Shown: piece after piece, positions 7,843-16,221 of the stretch | Layout: the number at the start of each line of letters is the position of its first letter | Numbering within the stretch: the stretch's first letter is position 1 | Source: 40CM-2-70-7 sp035631315 | Lineage (GTDB): Bacteria; Gemmatimonadota; Gemmatimonadetes; Gemmatimonadales; GWC2-71-9 | NCBI GenBank assembly: GCA_035631315.1 | Contig: DASQIZ010000045.1 | Span: forward strand, 62,001 to 126,000 | Direction of reading: 5' to 3' | DNA: 64,000 nt | Made by a program: the position numbers and the translations under genes | Notes under the pieces: model-generated | What the model was told of the DNA's origin: nothing | What the model saw: only the letters and a program-made list of their open reading frames with translations | Databases searched by the model: none

Positions 7843-8467
7843 GGGCCATCATACCAATGTCGCAGCCGAAAACCGTCATCCATTTTACGCGTGGCTTACG
7901 TCTTGTTTCTCGACGCCTCCTTTCTCGACGCCTTGCCTCTCGACGTTTTGCCTCTCGACGCTTTGTTTCTTGACGGTTTCAGGTTGTGAATTACTTCCCC
8001 GCCCCGGCGACACGCAGGGGGAGCAGAACCGGGCCGAGTGGCGGAGTGACGGTCGGATCGTCGTGGACACGGATCCGCGGTTTACCGTGATGACGGTGCG
8101 AATCGACACGGCCGGGGTGACCGGGAGGCATGATGTGGTGCTGACCCGGTTCGAGTTTGGCAGCCCGGCCGACGAATCAGCCTACGACCTGACTCTCGGC
8201 CTCGATTTCGGTGACACCCGAAAGCTGACCCTCGGCAAGGCCTACTCCATCGGGGGAACTCGTGCCGAGATTCCAGCGTTCGGAACCGTAGCCTGTCTCT
8301 GCCGGCCCCTCCGGCCCGACTCGGTGCGAGGGACGTACGAACTGGAGCGGTTGGGGATCGCGCAGATCACCGGACACATCGACGTCACCCTCTATTTCAC
8401 GGCGTGGGATAATTCGAACGTCCACGAGACGTACCGCCTCAAGCAACGCATCGAAGGAGTGAAGTGA
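7841..8467 (+). CDS. Putative lipoprotein whose N-terminus is read through repeat units
   Basis: The mature part is clear: GCELLPRPGDTQGEQNRAEW and then about 150 beta-rich residues. The stop overlaps the next gene (GTGA, 8464-8467). Upstream of the lipobox-like TVSGC the frame passes through the right arm of the element, which encodes FSTP/CLST pentapeptides, so the export signal, if functional, is element-derived. An ATG at 7841 is used for the coordinates, but the start is not settled; a TTG at 7970 leaves no room for a signal peptide. The element may have displaced the original start. Coupling to the barrel gene suggests an outer-membrane role. The protein family is not recognised. Confidence 0.5.
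   Translation: MGHHTNVAAENRHPFYAWLTSCFSTPPFSTPCLSTFCLSTLCFLTVSGCELLPRPGDTQGEQNRAEWRSDGRIVVDTDPRFTVMTVRIDTAGVTGRHDVVLTRFEFGSPADESAYDLTLGLDFGDTRKLTLGKAYSIGGTRAEIPAFGTVACLCRPLRPDSVRGTYELERLGIAQITGHIDVTLYFTAWDNSNVHETYRLKQRIEGVK
7852..7863 (-). promoter_or_regulatory. Extended -10 promoter of the element gene
   Basis: On the minus strand TGGTATGAT is a good extended -10 element. It would start transcription close to the ATG at 7842, giving little or no leader. No convincing -35 is seen, as is common with extended -10 promoters. Confidence 0.4.
7900..7974 (+). repeat. Right arm: five 15-nt units, inverse of the left arm
   Basis: Five tandem units at 15-nt spacing end in CTCGAC (four) or CTTGAC (one). 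Read inversely, their second and third units end AAAAC then AAGGC, the same order as the first two units of the left arm. The arms are therefore inverted copies rather than independent tandem repeats. Confidence 0.93.
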
Positions 8468-10053
8468 AACGAGTCCTGGCCGGTGCCCTGGTGCTGTTTG
8501 CGCTCGCCTCTGCCCGCCTGTCCGCCCAGGCGCTGCAGGATGACGGGGCGGCGGGACCTGTGATCGACACGGTGATCGTCGTCAATCACAACATCTTCGC
8601 GCCCAGCGACAAGGCCCCCGGGTTTCTCGAGGGGCTGATCAACGCGCTCCACCGGACCACCCGCGCCAACGTCATCCGCCGCACCATCCTCCTCGAGCCG
8701 GGCATGCATTACGACTCGGCGCAGGTGGTCGAGAGCGAGCGGCTCCTCCGGGACCTCGGTGTTTTCCGGGAGGTGAAGTTCGATACGCTTCGCGTGAACG
8801 GGAAGCTCGCGCTGCGCGTCACCACCGGGGACGGCTGGAGCACGTCGCTCAACCTCGGGTACTCCACCACCGCGGGCTCGGTGAGCTGGCTCGTTTCGGC
8901 GACCGAGAGAAACCTGCTGGGTACGGCGACGGCGTTGTCGGTGGCGCTGCACCACAACCCCGACCGGAACAACCTCTCCTTTCTCTATCAGAACGCGGCC
9001 TTTCTCTCGCGCCGCACCGCGCTGAATCTCGAATACGACGATTTGTCGGACGGACGTCGCGGCGTGTGGAGCTACGGGCAGGGGTTCTACCAGACGGCGG
9101 CACGGTTTGCCATTCAGGACTCCGGCGAGGCTGCGCACAACCGCGTGTTGATGTTCAAGAACGACACGCTGTCCGCGGCCTATCAGCGGAAGGTCTTGAT
9201 CTCGACCAATACCGTCGGCTGGGCGCCACTCGCTACGTCGCGGGACTATCTGCGTCTCACACTGTCGACGGTGTTCCGCCGCGAAGACTACCAGGACACG
9301 GTATTCGACCTTCAGCCGTTCCCACGGCATTTCTACGGATCCTTCGGGATTGCGGCCGAGCGGAATCATGTCCGGTATTCCCAGATCGAGCATTTCAATT
9401 CGTTCGGCCGACACGAGGATCTCGACCTCTCGCAGATCGTCGGTGCAGGGGTGTGGTTCGCGCCGAATGCATTCGGGTACGGGACGCACGCCGGCGTCGC
9501 GCCGCGCGCGCACTTCCAGGTGTCGGGCGTATGGCCGGGAGGCTTCGTGTCGTTCCGCGGCCAGGCCCTCGGGATGTACACGCGGTCCGGGCTCGACTCG
9601 GGGCGCGTGACCACGGCCGTGACGGCCGTGACGACGTCACTGCCGAGTCAGACGCTGATCTTCCACCTGGAAGGCGGTGCGGTGACCGGCACCGCGCCTG
9701 GCGGCGAGTTCGATCTCTGGCGGGATGGGAACGGGCCGCGGCTCTTCGGCGCGCATGTGTTCACGGGCAGCCGCATGGTGTGGCTCGCACTCGATGACCG
9801 GATCACCATCGCGAGCGAAGTGTGGAGTCTTTTCGGCCTCGGCATTGCGCCGTTCTACGACTGGGGGGGCGCGTGGTACGGCATCCAGCCGTCACGCACC
9901 GCTTCGGACGCCGGCGTGGCGCTTCGCGTGGGCCCCACGCGGTCCATCGGGGGGGACGTGATCGAGTTCGCGGTCGGCTACCGCTCCGGTGCGGGAGTCG
10001 AGCCTGGCAAACACTGGGCGGCGACGCTCGGGACCGGGATTTTCTATCGCTGA
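8464..10053 (+). CDS. POTRA-containing outer-membrane beta-barrel protein (BamA/TamA superfamily-like)
   Basis: A 529-residue secreted protein. The signal peptide MKRVLAGALVLFALASARLSA ends at SAQ. A single POTRA-like module covers about residues 55-120 (VIRRTILLEPGMHYDSAQVVESERLLRDLGVFREV), and the remainder is a series of amphipathic beta strands with aromatic girdle residues ending in an aromatic-Arg terminus (TGIFYR). One POTRA plus barrel suggests a small TamA/Sam50-like insertase or two-partner-type exporter. Translation starts at GTG 8464, overlapping the lipoprotein stop. The ends of this gene and the convergent MarR gene overlap by 10 bases. Confidence 0.8.
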   Translation: MKRVLAGALVLFALASARLSAQALQDDGAAGPVIDTVIVVNHNIFAPSDKAPGFLEGLINALHRTTRANVIRRTILLEPGMHYDSAQVVESERLLRDLGVFREVKFDTLRVNGKLALRVTTGDGWSTSLNLGYSTTAGSVSWLVSATERNLLGTATALSVALHHNPDRNNLSFLYQNAAFLSRRTALNLEYDDLSDGRRGVWSYGQGFYQTAARFAIQDSGEAAHNRVLMFKNDTLSAAYQRKVLISTNTVGWAPLATSRDYLRLTLSTVFRREDYQDTVFDLQPFPRHFYGSFGIAAERNHVRYSQIEHFNSFGRHEDLDLSQIVGAGVWFAPNAFGYGTHAGVAPRAHFQVSGVWPGGFVSFRGQALGMYTRSGLDSGRVTTAVTAVTTSLPSQTLIFHLEGGAVTGTAPGGEFDLWRDGNGPRLFGAHVFTGSRMVWLALDDRITIASEVWSLFGLGIAPFYDWGGAWYGIQPSRTASDAGVALRVGPTRSIGGDVIEFAVGYRSGAGVEPGKHWAATLGTGIFYR

Positions 10054-10463
10054 GGTGCCGACATCGCCTCGATGATCCCCGCAGCGGCGGCAAGTGTTTC
10101 GACGGCCGCCCCATCCAGCTTCGACAGACGCTTTGCCAGATCGCCGACCCGACGCCTCCGTCCCGCCCACAGCAGCTTCTCTCCCCGCGCCGTCGCCTCG
10201 ATCAGCACGCTCCGGCCATCGTGATTTCCCCGGCGTCGCCTCACCAGTCCAGACCGCACTAGGCCATCGACGATTCGACTCATCGTGGGAGGCCGCACAC
10301 CCTCCGCTTCGGCCAGATCGCCGAGTGATCGTGGTCCCGCGAACACCAGCACCGAGAGGGCGGACGCCTGGGCCGGACCGATGCCCAGGGCGGGGTCCTG
10401 CTTGCGCACCCGACGGAGGAGGTGGATGGCTGCCGAGTGGAGGCGATCGGCGACTTCGGTCAT
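10044..10463 (-). CDS. MarR family transcriptional regulator
   Basis: From the ATG at 10463 the protein is 139 residues: a helical N-terminus (EVADRLHSAAIHLLRRVRKQ), the winged HTH (GPAQASALSVLVFAGPRSLGDLAEAEGVRPPTMSRIVDGLVRSGLV), the wing RRRRGNHDGRSVLIEAT, and a C-terminal dimerisation helix. A start at 10493 would add 10 residues (MSKVDVINPP) that are the antisense of an RND pump remnant, so the shorter form is preferred. MarR proteins often repress efflux pumps, and the remnant next door fits that history. Confidence 0.85.
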   Translation of the reverse strand: MTEVADRLHSAAIHLLRRVRKQDPALGIGPAQASALSVLVFAGPRSLGDLAEAEGVRPPTMSRIVDGLVRSGLVRRRRGNHDGRSVLIEATARGEKLLWAGRRRRVGDLAKRLSKLDGAAVETLAAAAGIIEAMSAPQR

Positions 10464-10626
10464 CGGCGGGTTGATCACGTCGACCTTGCTCACCCTCGTA
10501 GTCGTGCCGGTGGTCTACACGTACCTGGACGACTTCGGGGGCTGGGTCGGGGCCTTGGTGAAAGGCTGGACGAGTGGCCCCGAATCGGTTCACGCTCCGA
10601 AGGCGGCAGCTGCTCCGGGCGACTAA
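10455..10626 (+). pseudogene. C-terminal remnant of an RND efflux permease
   Basis: The plus-strand frame ending with the TAA at 10624-10626 reads SVIGGLITSTLLTLVVVPVVYTYLDDF, the last transmembrane helix of HAE1/CzcA-type RND permeases, followed by about 30 hydrophilic residues. The roughly 1000 upstream residues of a normal RND protein are missing; the convergent MarR gene occupies that position. A deletion or replacement has left only the tail. It cannot be a functional pump. Confidence 0.72.
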
Positions 10627-10635
10627 CTTCTCGGG

Positions 10636-12249
10636 GTGACCCCACCCCACACCGCGGCGCGGCGTCCATGGTCCGGCTGGCTTCTTATCGCCATCCTTGC
10701 CGCGGGCGCCGCGCTTCGCTTGTACAGCTACATCGCCAATCCGTCGCTGTCGGTAGACGACGCGATGCTGACCCTCAACATCGGCACCCGGTCGTTCCGG
10801 GCCCTTCTCGGTTCGCTCGCGCTCGACCAAACCGCACCACCCCTGTTCCTCTGGATCCTCAAGCTCCTCACACTACTGGGCGGCGTGCACGATCCGGTGC
10901 TGCGTCTGATCCCGCTCCTGGCCGGATGCGCCCTTCCATACGCCGTGTGTCGAGTCGCGGGACGGCTCCTCTCGGATGCCAGTGCGCTCCTGGCTGCCGG
11001 CTTCACCGCTGCTTCGCCGATCCTGGTGCAGTACTCGGTGTCGGTGAAGCCGTACGAGACGGACGCCCTGGTCGCCGTGACCCTGATATGGTTGACACTC
11101 GATGTGCTGGATCGTCCTGAGGAACTCCGAGCGACTGTCCGGCTGGGTGCCGCCGGGATCCTGTCGCTCCTGATCTCCACACCGGCCGTGTTCGTACTTG
11201 TTGCCTGCGTCGGCGCACTGGCGACGAGCCGGCTGACCCCGCGGCTCGCGATCGTCGGCGGTACGTGGGGTCTCGTGTTCGCGGTCGTCTACATCAGCAT
11301 CCTGCGCCCCGCCTCGGAGAGCCCGTATCTGCGGACGTTCTGGGCGGGCCGCATGTTCTCGGGGAATTTGTGGGACCTCGTGAAGCGCGTGCCGATGCAG
11401 GCGTTTCTGCCCTTCCGAAAGTTGTCCGAACCGGAAGTCGTTTCCTGGCTTGCCAGTCTCGGCGGCCTCGCGGTGCTCGTGAGGTCACGGGGGGCGAGGG
11501 CCATCCTGGTCGGCGGGCCCATCGCCGTCATGCTCGGCGCCGCGCTCGCCTCGCTCTATCCTGTTGCTCCCCGCCTCGCCTTGTTCGTCGCGCCCATGAT
11601 CTGCATCCTGGTCGCGGCGGCTCTCGAAGGTCCGCACCTCGAGCGGTTGGGCCGCGGAGCCGTCGTCGTTCGCGTCGTGTCGATTGGAGCGGTACTCGCG
11701 TTGCTTGTTTCCGCGGCGCCGACAAATTGGTGGCCACCAGATTCCCGGGGGCTCGTGAGCGCATTCCGGGGGGCCGCCGCGCCGGGTGAAAACGTCTATG
11801 TCTTCAGCGGGGTGGTGCCCGACTGGACCGTGTACGCTACCGATTGGCACTCCCCTGACCAGGCCCGGCTTGGAGTGATTCTACGCGAAGAGCGGACCGA
11901 TGGACCGGCCTTCCACAACGCGCCTGGACGGGGGGGGCCGGTGCCAGACACCGCGGGACAATTCTTGACCATCCCGGCCGGGAGTCACCTGGAGCTGTTG
12001 GGGCTCGCCCCGGGGACCGCGTTCCGCGAGGGCGCGATGTTCAGCCAACCGCATCCCGACGAAGGGTGGGCGCACCATGAGGCCCGGCGGATTGCCCGCT
12101 CCGCCCACCCCGGTGTGTGGGTCGCGATCGCGTATGCCTACCAAGGCGCCGACCGGGATCTCCTCGCCGCTCTCGATTCCGCTGGCACCCGGGACCGGAC
12201 CATCGTCCGTCACGGAACGACTCTCTATCACTACCGGTTCGGACCATGA
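10636..12249 (+). CDS. GT-C type membrane glycosyltransferase (ArnT/PMT-like), paralogue 1
   Basis: The 537-residue integral membrane protein has many hydrophobic segments. A conserved acidic motif lies in the first periplasmic loop (PSLSVDDAMLTLNIGTRSF), then LDQTAPPLFLWILKL and YSVSVKPYETDALV. This is the layout of GT-C enzymes, which take sugars from polyprenyl-phosphate donors on the periplasmic face; the Asp pair is the expected catalytic site. The C-terminus is a soluble domain (ENVYVFSGVVPDWTVYATDWHS). It starts at GTG 10636 and opens the operon to 17159. The second gene is a clear paralogue. Sugar and acceptor unknown. Confidence 0.78.
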   Translation: MTPPHTAARRPWSGWLLIAILAAGAALRLYSYIANPSLSVDDAMLTLNIGTRSFRALLGSLALDQTAPPLFLWILKLLTLLGGVHDPVLRLIPLLAGCALPYAVCRVAGRLLSDASALLAAGFTAASPILVQYSVSVKPYETDALVAVTLIWLTLDVLDRPEELRATVRLGAAGILSLLISTPAVFVLVACVGALATSRLTPRLAIVGGTWGLVFAVVYISILRPASESPYLRTFWAGRMFSGNLWDLVKRVPMQAFLPFRKLSEPEVVSWLASLGGLAVLVRSRGARAILVGGPIAVMLGAALASLYPVAPRLALFVAPMICILVAAALEGPHLERLGRGAVVVRVVSIGAVLALLVSAAPTNWWPPDSRGLVSAFRGAAAPGENVYVFSGVVPDWTVYATDWHSPDQARLGVILREERTDGPAFHNAPGRGGPVPDTAGQFLTIPAGSHLELLGLAPGTAFREGAMFSQPHPDEGWAHHEARRIARSAHPGVWVAIAYAYQGADRDLLAALDSAGTRDRTIVRHGTTLYHYRFGP

Positions 12250-13805
12250 CCAGCCGCCGGTGGTTCTGGGCCATCGTCCTCGTGAGCGCGGTGCTGCGAC
12301 TCCTCACGTACTGCTCGCGTCCATCGCTCTCCTACGACGAAACGATGCTCGCGCTGAATGTCGCGACCCGGTCGTTCGCGGGCCTGCTCGCACCCCTGGA
12401 CTATCACCAGACCGCGCCGGCTCTCTATCTCTGGTTCGTCAAGCTGGCGGTGCTGATCGGTGGAGTAGGAGACCTCGCCCTTCGCCTCCCCTCGCTTCTG
12501 GCGGGGCTGGCGGTTCCCGTCGTCGGGTGGCGCGTGGCTCGCCGTCTGATGCCCGACCCGGCCGCACGCTTCGTTGCCGGAGTCCTCGCACTCGCGCCCG
12601 GCCTCGCGCAGTACTCGAGCATCGTCAAGCCGTATGAGGTGGACGCGCTCGTCACCCTGGTAATACTCGACCTCACGCTTGTCTGGCAGGATGAAGCGGA
12701 GCATGCAGCGCGATGGTGGGCGCTGGCCGCGGCCGGGGGAGTCGCCGTCTGCCTCTCCTCGACGGCCGTGCTGGTGCTCGCGGGGGCAGGTCTGGCAATG
12801 CTGCTGCACGGGCATCGGGTACGGGCGTCCGGCGTGATAGCCGCGTGGGTCGCGTCGTTCGCGGTAGCGTACTTCGCGTTCTACCGTGCGACCGCCACCG
12901 GCGGATACATGCAGACCTATTGGGCGGCCGATTTTCTGACGCCGGCAACCTATGCGCTGGATGGCCGGGCCTGGGGCGTCCTCTCGCACAGCTTCGTGGA
13001 AGCCCTCGTGCTGCGGCCGGTCCCCACCGCTGTCGCTCTGGGTGCGACCGCCCTCTTCCTCATCGGGCTCGGGCGCATCAAGCGGGCACGCGGGTGGAGC
13101 GGAGTGGCCCTGCTGGCGGGGCCGATTGGGGCGACGATCCTCGCGTCGCTGGTCCGCCGGTATCCGTTCAACTGGCGCCTTTTACTCTTTGCGGTCCCCC
13201 TGGCAGTGCTGCTGCTCGGGGGAACCCTTGCGTGGGGTCTGGACGAGAGGCGCGCGGCGGTGCGCCGAGCGGTGGTGGTCGCGGCAGCGGTCGTCCTGTT
13301 CGCGCTTCTGTCGGTGGACGTCTCCCATCCGTACCGGACCGCGCCCGTGCGGCAGCTCGTGGACACCGCCGCCGCCCGTCCACGCGGCGAGCCCATCTAC
13401 ATCTTCAGTGGCGCCATCCCCGCCTGGGGGCTGTATGCCACCGACTGGCGCGCTCCCGACCGGCCCGGACTCGATTCCCTGGCGGCGTGGGTGGACGGTG
13501 CCCCGACCGATGCCGTCCTGGGCGGCTCCGCGGTGATCGGCCGGCCATCGGGTACGAGCTGGCGGGTGGGCGTTGGCGTCACCAAGCCTCATCCGGATTC
13601 CGGCTGGGCGGACCATGAGGTCGATCGGCTGGCGCGGGCCGCAGGGCCGGAAGGTCGCGCGTGGCTCCTTTTCACACAGGTGTACGGCTCCGAGATCCAG
13701 GACGTCAGGGGCACGCTGGCCCGGGCCGGCGCTCGGGAGATCTCCGCGGATGGCGCGCGGGGAGCGATGTTACTGCACGTCTCTTTCCCGCGGAGCGGGT
13801 CGTGA
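12246..13805 (+). CDS. GT-C type membrane glycosyltransferase, paralogue 2
   Basis: 519 residues, collinear with the preceding protein: PSLSYDETMLALNVATRSF versus PSLSVDDAMLTLNIGTRSF, YHQTAPALYLWFVKL versus LDQTAPPLFLWILKL, SSIVKPYEVDALV versus SVSVKPYETDALV, and a shared C-terminal segment (YIFSGAIPAWGLYATDWRAPDRPGL). The Asp pair is Asp-Glu here. The gene arose by tandem duplication and may attach a different sugar or recognise a different acceptor. Its ATG overlaps the upstream stop (ATGA). Confidence 0.8.
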   Translation: MTSRRWFWAIVLVSAVLRLLTYCSRPSLSYDETMLALNVATRSFAGLLAPLDYHQTAPALYLWFVKLAVLIGGVGDLALRLPSLLAGLAVPVVGWRVARRLMPDPAARFVAGVLALAPGLAQYSSIVKPYEVDALVTLVILDLTLVWQDEAEHAARWWALAAAGGVAVCLSSTAVLVLAGAGLAMLLHGHRVRASGVIAAWVASFAVAYFAFYRATATGGYMQTYWAADFLTPATYALDGRAWGVLSHSFVEALVLRPVPTAVALGATALFLIGLGRIKRARGWSGVALLAGPIGATILASLVRRYPFNWRLLLFAVPLAVLLLGGTLAWGLDERRAAVRRAVVVAAAVVLFALLSVDVSHPYRTAPVRQLVDTAAARPRGEPIYIFSGAIPAWGLYATDWRAPDRPGLDSLAAWVDGAPTDAVLGGSAVIGRPSGTSWRVGVGVTKPHPDSGWADHEVDRLARAAGPEGRAWLLFTQVYGSEIQDVRGTLARAGAREISADGARGAMLLHVSFPRSGS

Positions 13806-15625
13806 TCCGACTCAACCGGATGGGCATGGCCCTCGCTGTCACCTGGGTGGTGGCCGTCGGGTATGCCGCCTCGGGCCTCACGCGCGGCTGGTATCCGCAC
13901 GACGAGGGCACGCTGGGCCAGAGTGCTGACCGCGTGCTCGCCGGCCAGCTCCCGCACCGCGACTACGACGAGATCTACACGGGCGGGCTCGCGTACGCGG
14001 ACGCCATCGCCTTCCGCGTCTTCGGCGCCGACCTGGTGTCGCCACGGATCGTGTTGCTCTTCGTGTTCGCGGTCTGGGTGGTCGGCATGTTCTACGTTGC
14101 GTCCCGGTTCTTCGGCCCGATCCCCGCGGGAGGCGTGACACTTGCGGCCGTGGCCTGGAGTATGCCGAACTACTCCGCGGCCATGCCCTCCTGGTTCAAC
14201 CTTTTTTTCGCCGGACTCGGCGCCGCTTGTCTGATCAGACACACGGAAACGGGCGCGGCGCGCTGGCTCTTCTGGGCGGGCGTCTGCGGTGGGCTCTCGT
14301 GCCTTTGCAAGATCATCGGCCTCTACTACATCGCGGGAGCGCTGCTCTTCATCGTATACCGGGAGCAGTCGTCGGCGGTCGAATCGCCGGAGCAGGGTGC
14401 CACGTGGTACCGGGTGCTGGTGGGGGGTGCGCTCCTGCTGTTCCTGGCGGCGCTCCTCGACCTCCTCAAAGGCCGGTGGACGGGCGGAGACCTCGGGCTG
14501 TTCGTGCTCCCCTCGACTCTGCTGGTGACACTGCTCCTCGTGCGGGAGCCCGGACGAGGTGCTGCTGGGCCTCGCCTCGTCGCGCTCGCGCGCAGCGTCG
14601 GATTCCTCGCCGCCGGCGTGGCCGTACCGGTGCTGCTCTTCCTTCTCCCCTACATCTTCTCCAGGAGCCTCGGCTCGATTGCCTACGACGTCTTCGTGGC
14701 GCCGACCAGGCGATTCACGTTCGCCGCGTGGCGCGCGCCGGGTCTCAACACGACCCCCAATGCGCTGCTCTTCATCGTGCCGGTCGCACTCTACTGGTTA
14801 GTCCCGGCCTGGAGACGGTGGACCGCCATCGGGAGTGCGGTCCTCCTGGCGACGGTGTGGTTCCTGACGTTCAAGGGGAACTACTACCGGATCGAGTGGA
14901 ACGCTTTTCAATGGATTGTGCCGCTGGCGGTGATCGCCGGCGTGATTGCGTTGTGGCCGAAGTCCGGGGGTGAGGGATCGGCAGTCAGAGGAGAACAGAC
15001 GTTCGCGGTCCTGGCCGTCACGGCCGTGGCGCAGCTCGTGCAATTCCCATTCAGTCATCAGGTCTACTTCCTGTACATCGCGCCGCTGGGCATGGTAGCA
15101 GCGGCGGTGGTGCTGGGGATCGAGTTCGAGCGGGCGGTGTCCTGGCGAGTTTTCGGGGGCGCGCTGTTGCTCCTCGCCATCCTGTTCCCGCTGCGCTGGA
15201 TCCGTCCCGGGTTCACGAACGATCTCGGGGTCCGTTACCGGCGCGTGACGATGAGCGCTCTCCTCCCGGGACGTGGGCACTTATGGGTGACTCCAGAAGA
15301 CTCCGCCGAGTACGTCGGCATGACGACGCTGGTGGCGGCGCACACCCGTGGGGCCTACGTCTACGCGACTCCCGATTGCCCCGAGGTGAATTATCTGACG
15401 GGTACAGAGAATCCGACCCGCACCTTGTTCGACTTCTTCGATGATCCCGTCGATCGCACCGCGCGGATTCTCGCCCGCCTCGATACCACCGGCACCAACG
15501 TCGTACTGCTCAACAGCAAGCCCGGCTTCTCCGGCCCGGTGCCGACCGACCTCGCGGCCGCGCTGGCCGTGCAGTATCCTCACGCGGCGACTATCGGACG
15601 CTTCGAGGTGCGGTGGCGCGAATGA
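13802..15625 (+). CDS. Large GT-C type membrane glycosyltransferase
   Basis: A 607-residue multi-spanning protein starting at GTG 13802, which overlaps the previous stop (GTGA). The first loop holds GWYPHDEGTLGQSADRVLAGQLPHRDYDEIYTGGL, an acidic motif like those of GT39/ArnT-family enzymes. Around a dozen hydrophobic segments follow, and then a soluble C-terminal domain (VYATPDCPEVNYLTGTENPTRTLFDFF) typical of bacterial 'EGT' GT-C proteins. It is more divergent than the two upstream paralogues. Presumably it adds another sugar to the same lipid-linked or cell-surface glycan. Confidence 0.75.
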   Translation: MIRLNRMGMALAVTWVVAVGYAASGLTRGWYPHDEGTLGQSADRVLAGQLPHRDYDEIYTGGLAYADAIAFRVFGADLVSPRIVLLFVFAVWVVGMFYVASRFFGPIPAGGVTLAAVAWSMPNYSAAMPSWFNLFFAGLGAACLIRHTETGAARWLFWAGVCGGLSCLCKIIGLYYIAGALLFIVYREQSSAVESPEQGATWYRVLVGGALLLFLAALLDLLKGRWTGGDLGLFVLPSTLLVTLLLVREPGRGAAGPRLVALARSVGFLAAGVAVPVLLFLLPYIFSRSLGSIAYDVFVAPTRRFTFAAWRAPGLNTTPNALLFIVPVALYWLVPAWRRWTAIGSAVLLATVWFLTFKGNYYRIEWNAFQWIVPLAVIAGVIALWPKSGGEGSAVRGEQTFAVLAVTAVAQLVQFPFSHQVYFLYIAPLGMVAAAVVLGIEFERAVSWRVFGGALLLLAILFPLRWIRPGFTNDLGVRYRRVTMSALLPGRGHLWVTPEDSAEYVGMTTLVAAHTRGAYVYATPDCPEVNYLTGTENPTRTLFDFFDDPVDRTARILARLDTTGTNVVLLNSKPGFSGPVPTDLAAALAVQYPHAATIGRFEVRWRE

Positions 15626-16221
15626 AGCTCACAGATCGACTGCTCGAGCAGCCTCTGGTATACCGGGCCTGGATGGCGCCCTTCGCCGAGGCGAAGCTGG
15701 CGCCGATGCGCGCGCATACGGACTTCTCGAAACTCAAGCGCGTGCTGGACGTGGGCTGTGGGCCGGGAACCAACGCACCCCACTTCGCGCATTGCGATTA
15801 CCTGGGTGTCGACATCAACCCCCAGTATGTGGCGGACGCCACGGAGCGTTACCAACGCCCGTTTCTGGCGGCTGACATCACGCAGTACCAGGTCCAGGGC
15901 GACCCGTTCGACTGCATTCTCGTGAACAGCTTTCTCCACCACGTGGATCTGCCCAGCACGCATCGGATTCTCGCGCACCTGCCGTCCTTGCTGCCCGCTG
16001 ACGGGTTCGTCCACATCATCGAGCTCACGCTGCCGCCGAACCCATCACCTTCGCGCTTACTGGCGAAGCTGGACCGTGGTGACTACCCCCGGCCGCTCGA
16101 GGAGTGGAAGTCAATCTTCAACCAGCATTTCGAAGAAATCGCCTTCGAGCCGTACTCGGTCGGAATGGCGGGGGTGACACTTTGGAAGTTCGTGTACTTC
16201 AAGGGACGGAAGCGCCAGTGA
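15622..16221 (+). CDS. SAM-dependent methyltransferase (class I)
   Basis: A 199-residue Rossmann methyltransferase. Motif I is VLDVGCGPGTNAPHF, motif II is YLGVDINPQYV, and motif IV is FDCILVNSFLHHVD. The ATG at 15622 overlaps the GT-C stop. Its place between glycosyltransferase genes suggests it methylates a sugar or its lipid carrier. Class I methyltransferases of this length act on many small molecules, so the substrate is open. Confidence 0.82.
   Translation: MKLTDRLLEQPLVYRAWMAPFAEAKLAPMRAHTDFSKLKRVLDVGCGPGTNAPHFAHCDYLGVDINPQYVADATERYQRPFLAADITQYQVQGDPFDCILVNSFLHHVDLPSTHRILAHLPSLLPADGFVHIIELTLPPNPSPSRLLAKLDRGDYPRPLEEWKSIFNQHFEEIAFEPYSVGMAGVTLWKFVYFKGRKRQ

Larger units (their letters stand above)
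7419..7980. mobile_element. IVS-like element: inverted 15-nt repeat arms around a four-helix-bundle gene
   Basis: The left arm (7428-7472) has three 15-nt units of pattern GTCGAGAAGCAAGGC, ending AAAAC, AAGGC and ACACC in that order. The right arm (7900-7974) has five units of the inverse pattern GCCTTGCCTCTCGAC. The arms could pair as a long imperfect stem. Between them is a leftward gene of the S23/IVS four-helix-bundle family whose stop codon lies one base inside the left arm. Leptospira 23S rRNA intervening sequences have the same plan: inverted ends around an S23-type ORF. A second copy of the left arm at 30443 shares the same unit order, which supports mobility or duplication. No transposase is present. 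Confidence 0.6.
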
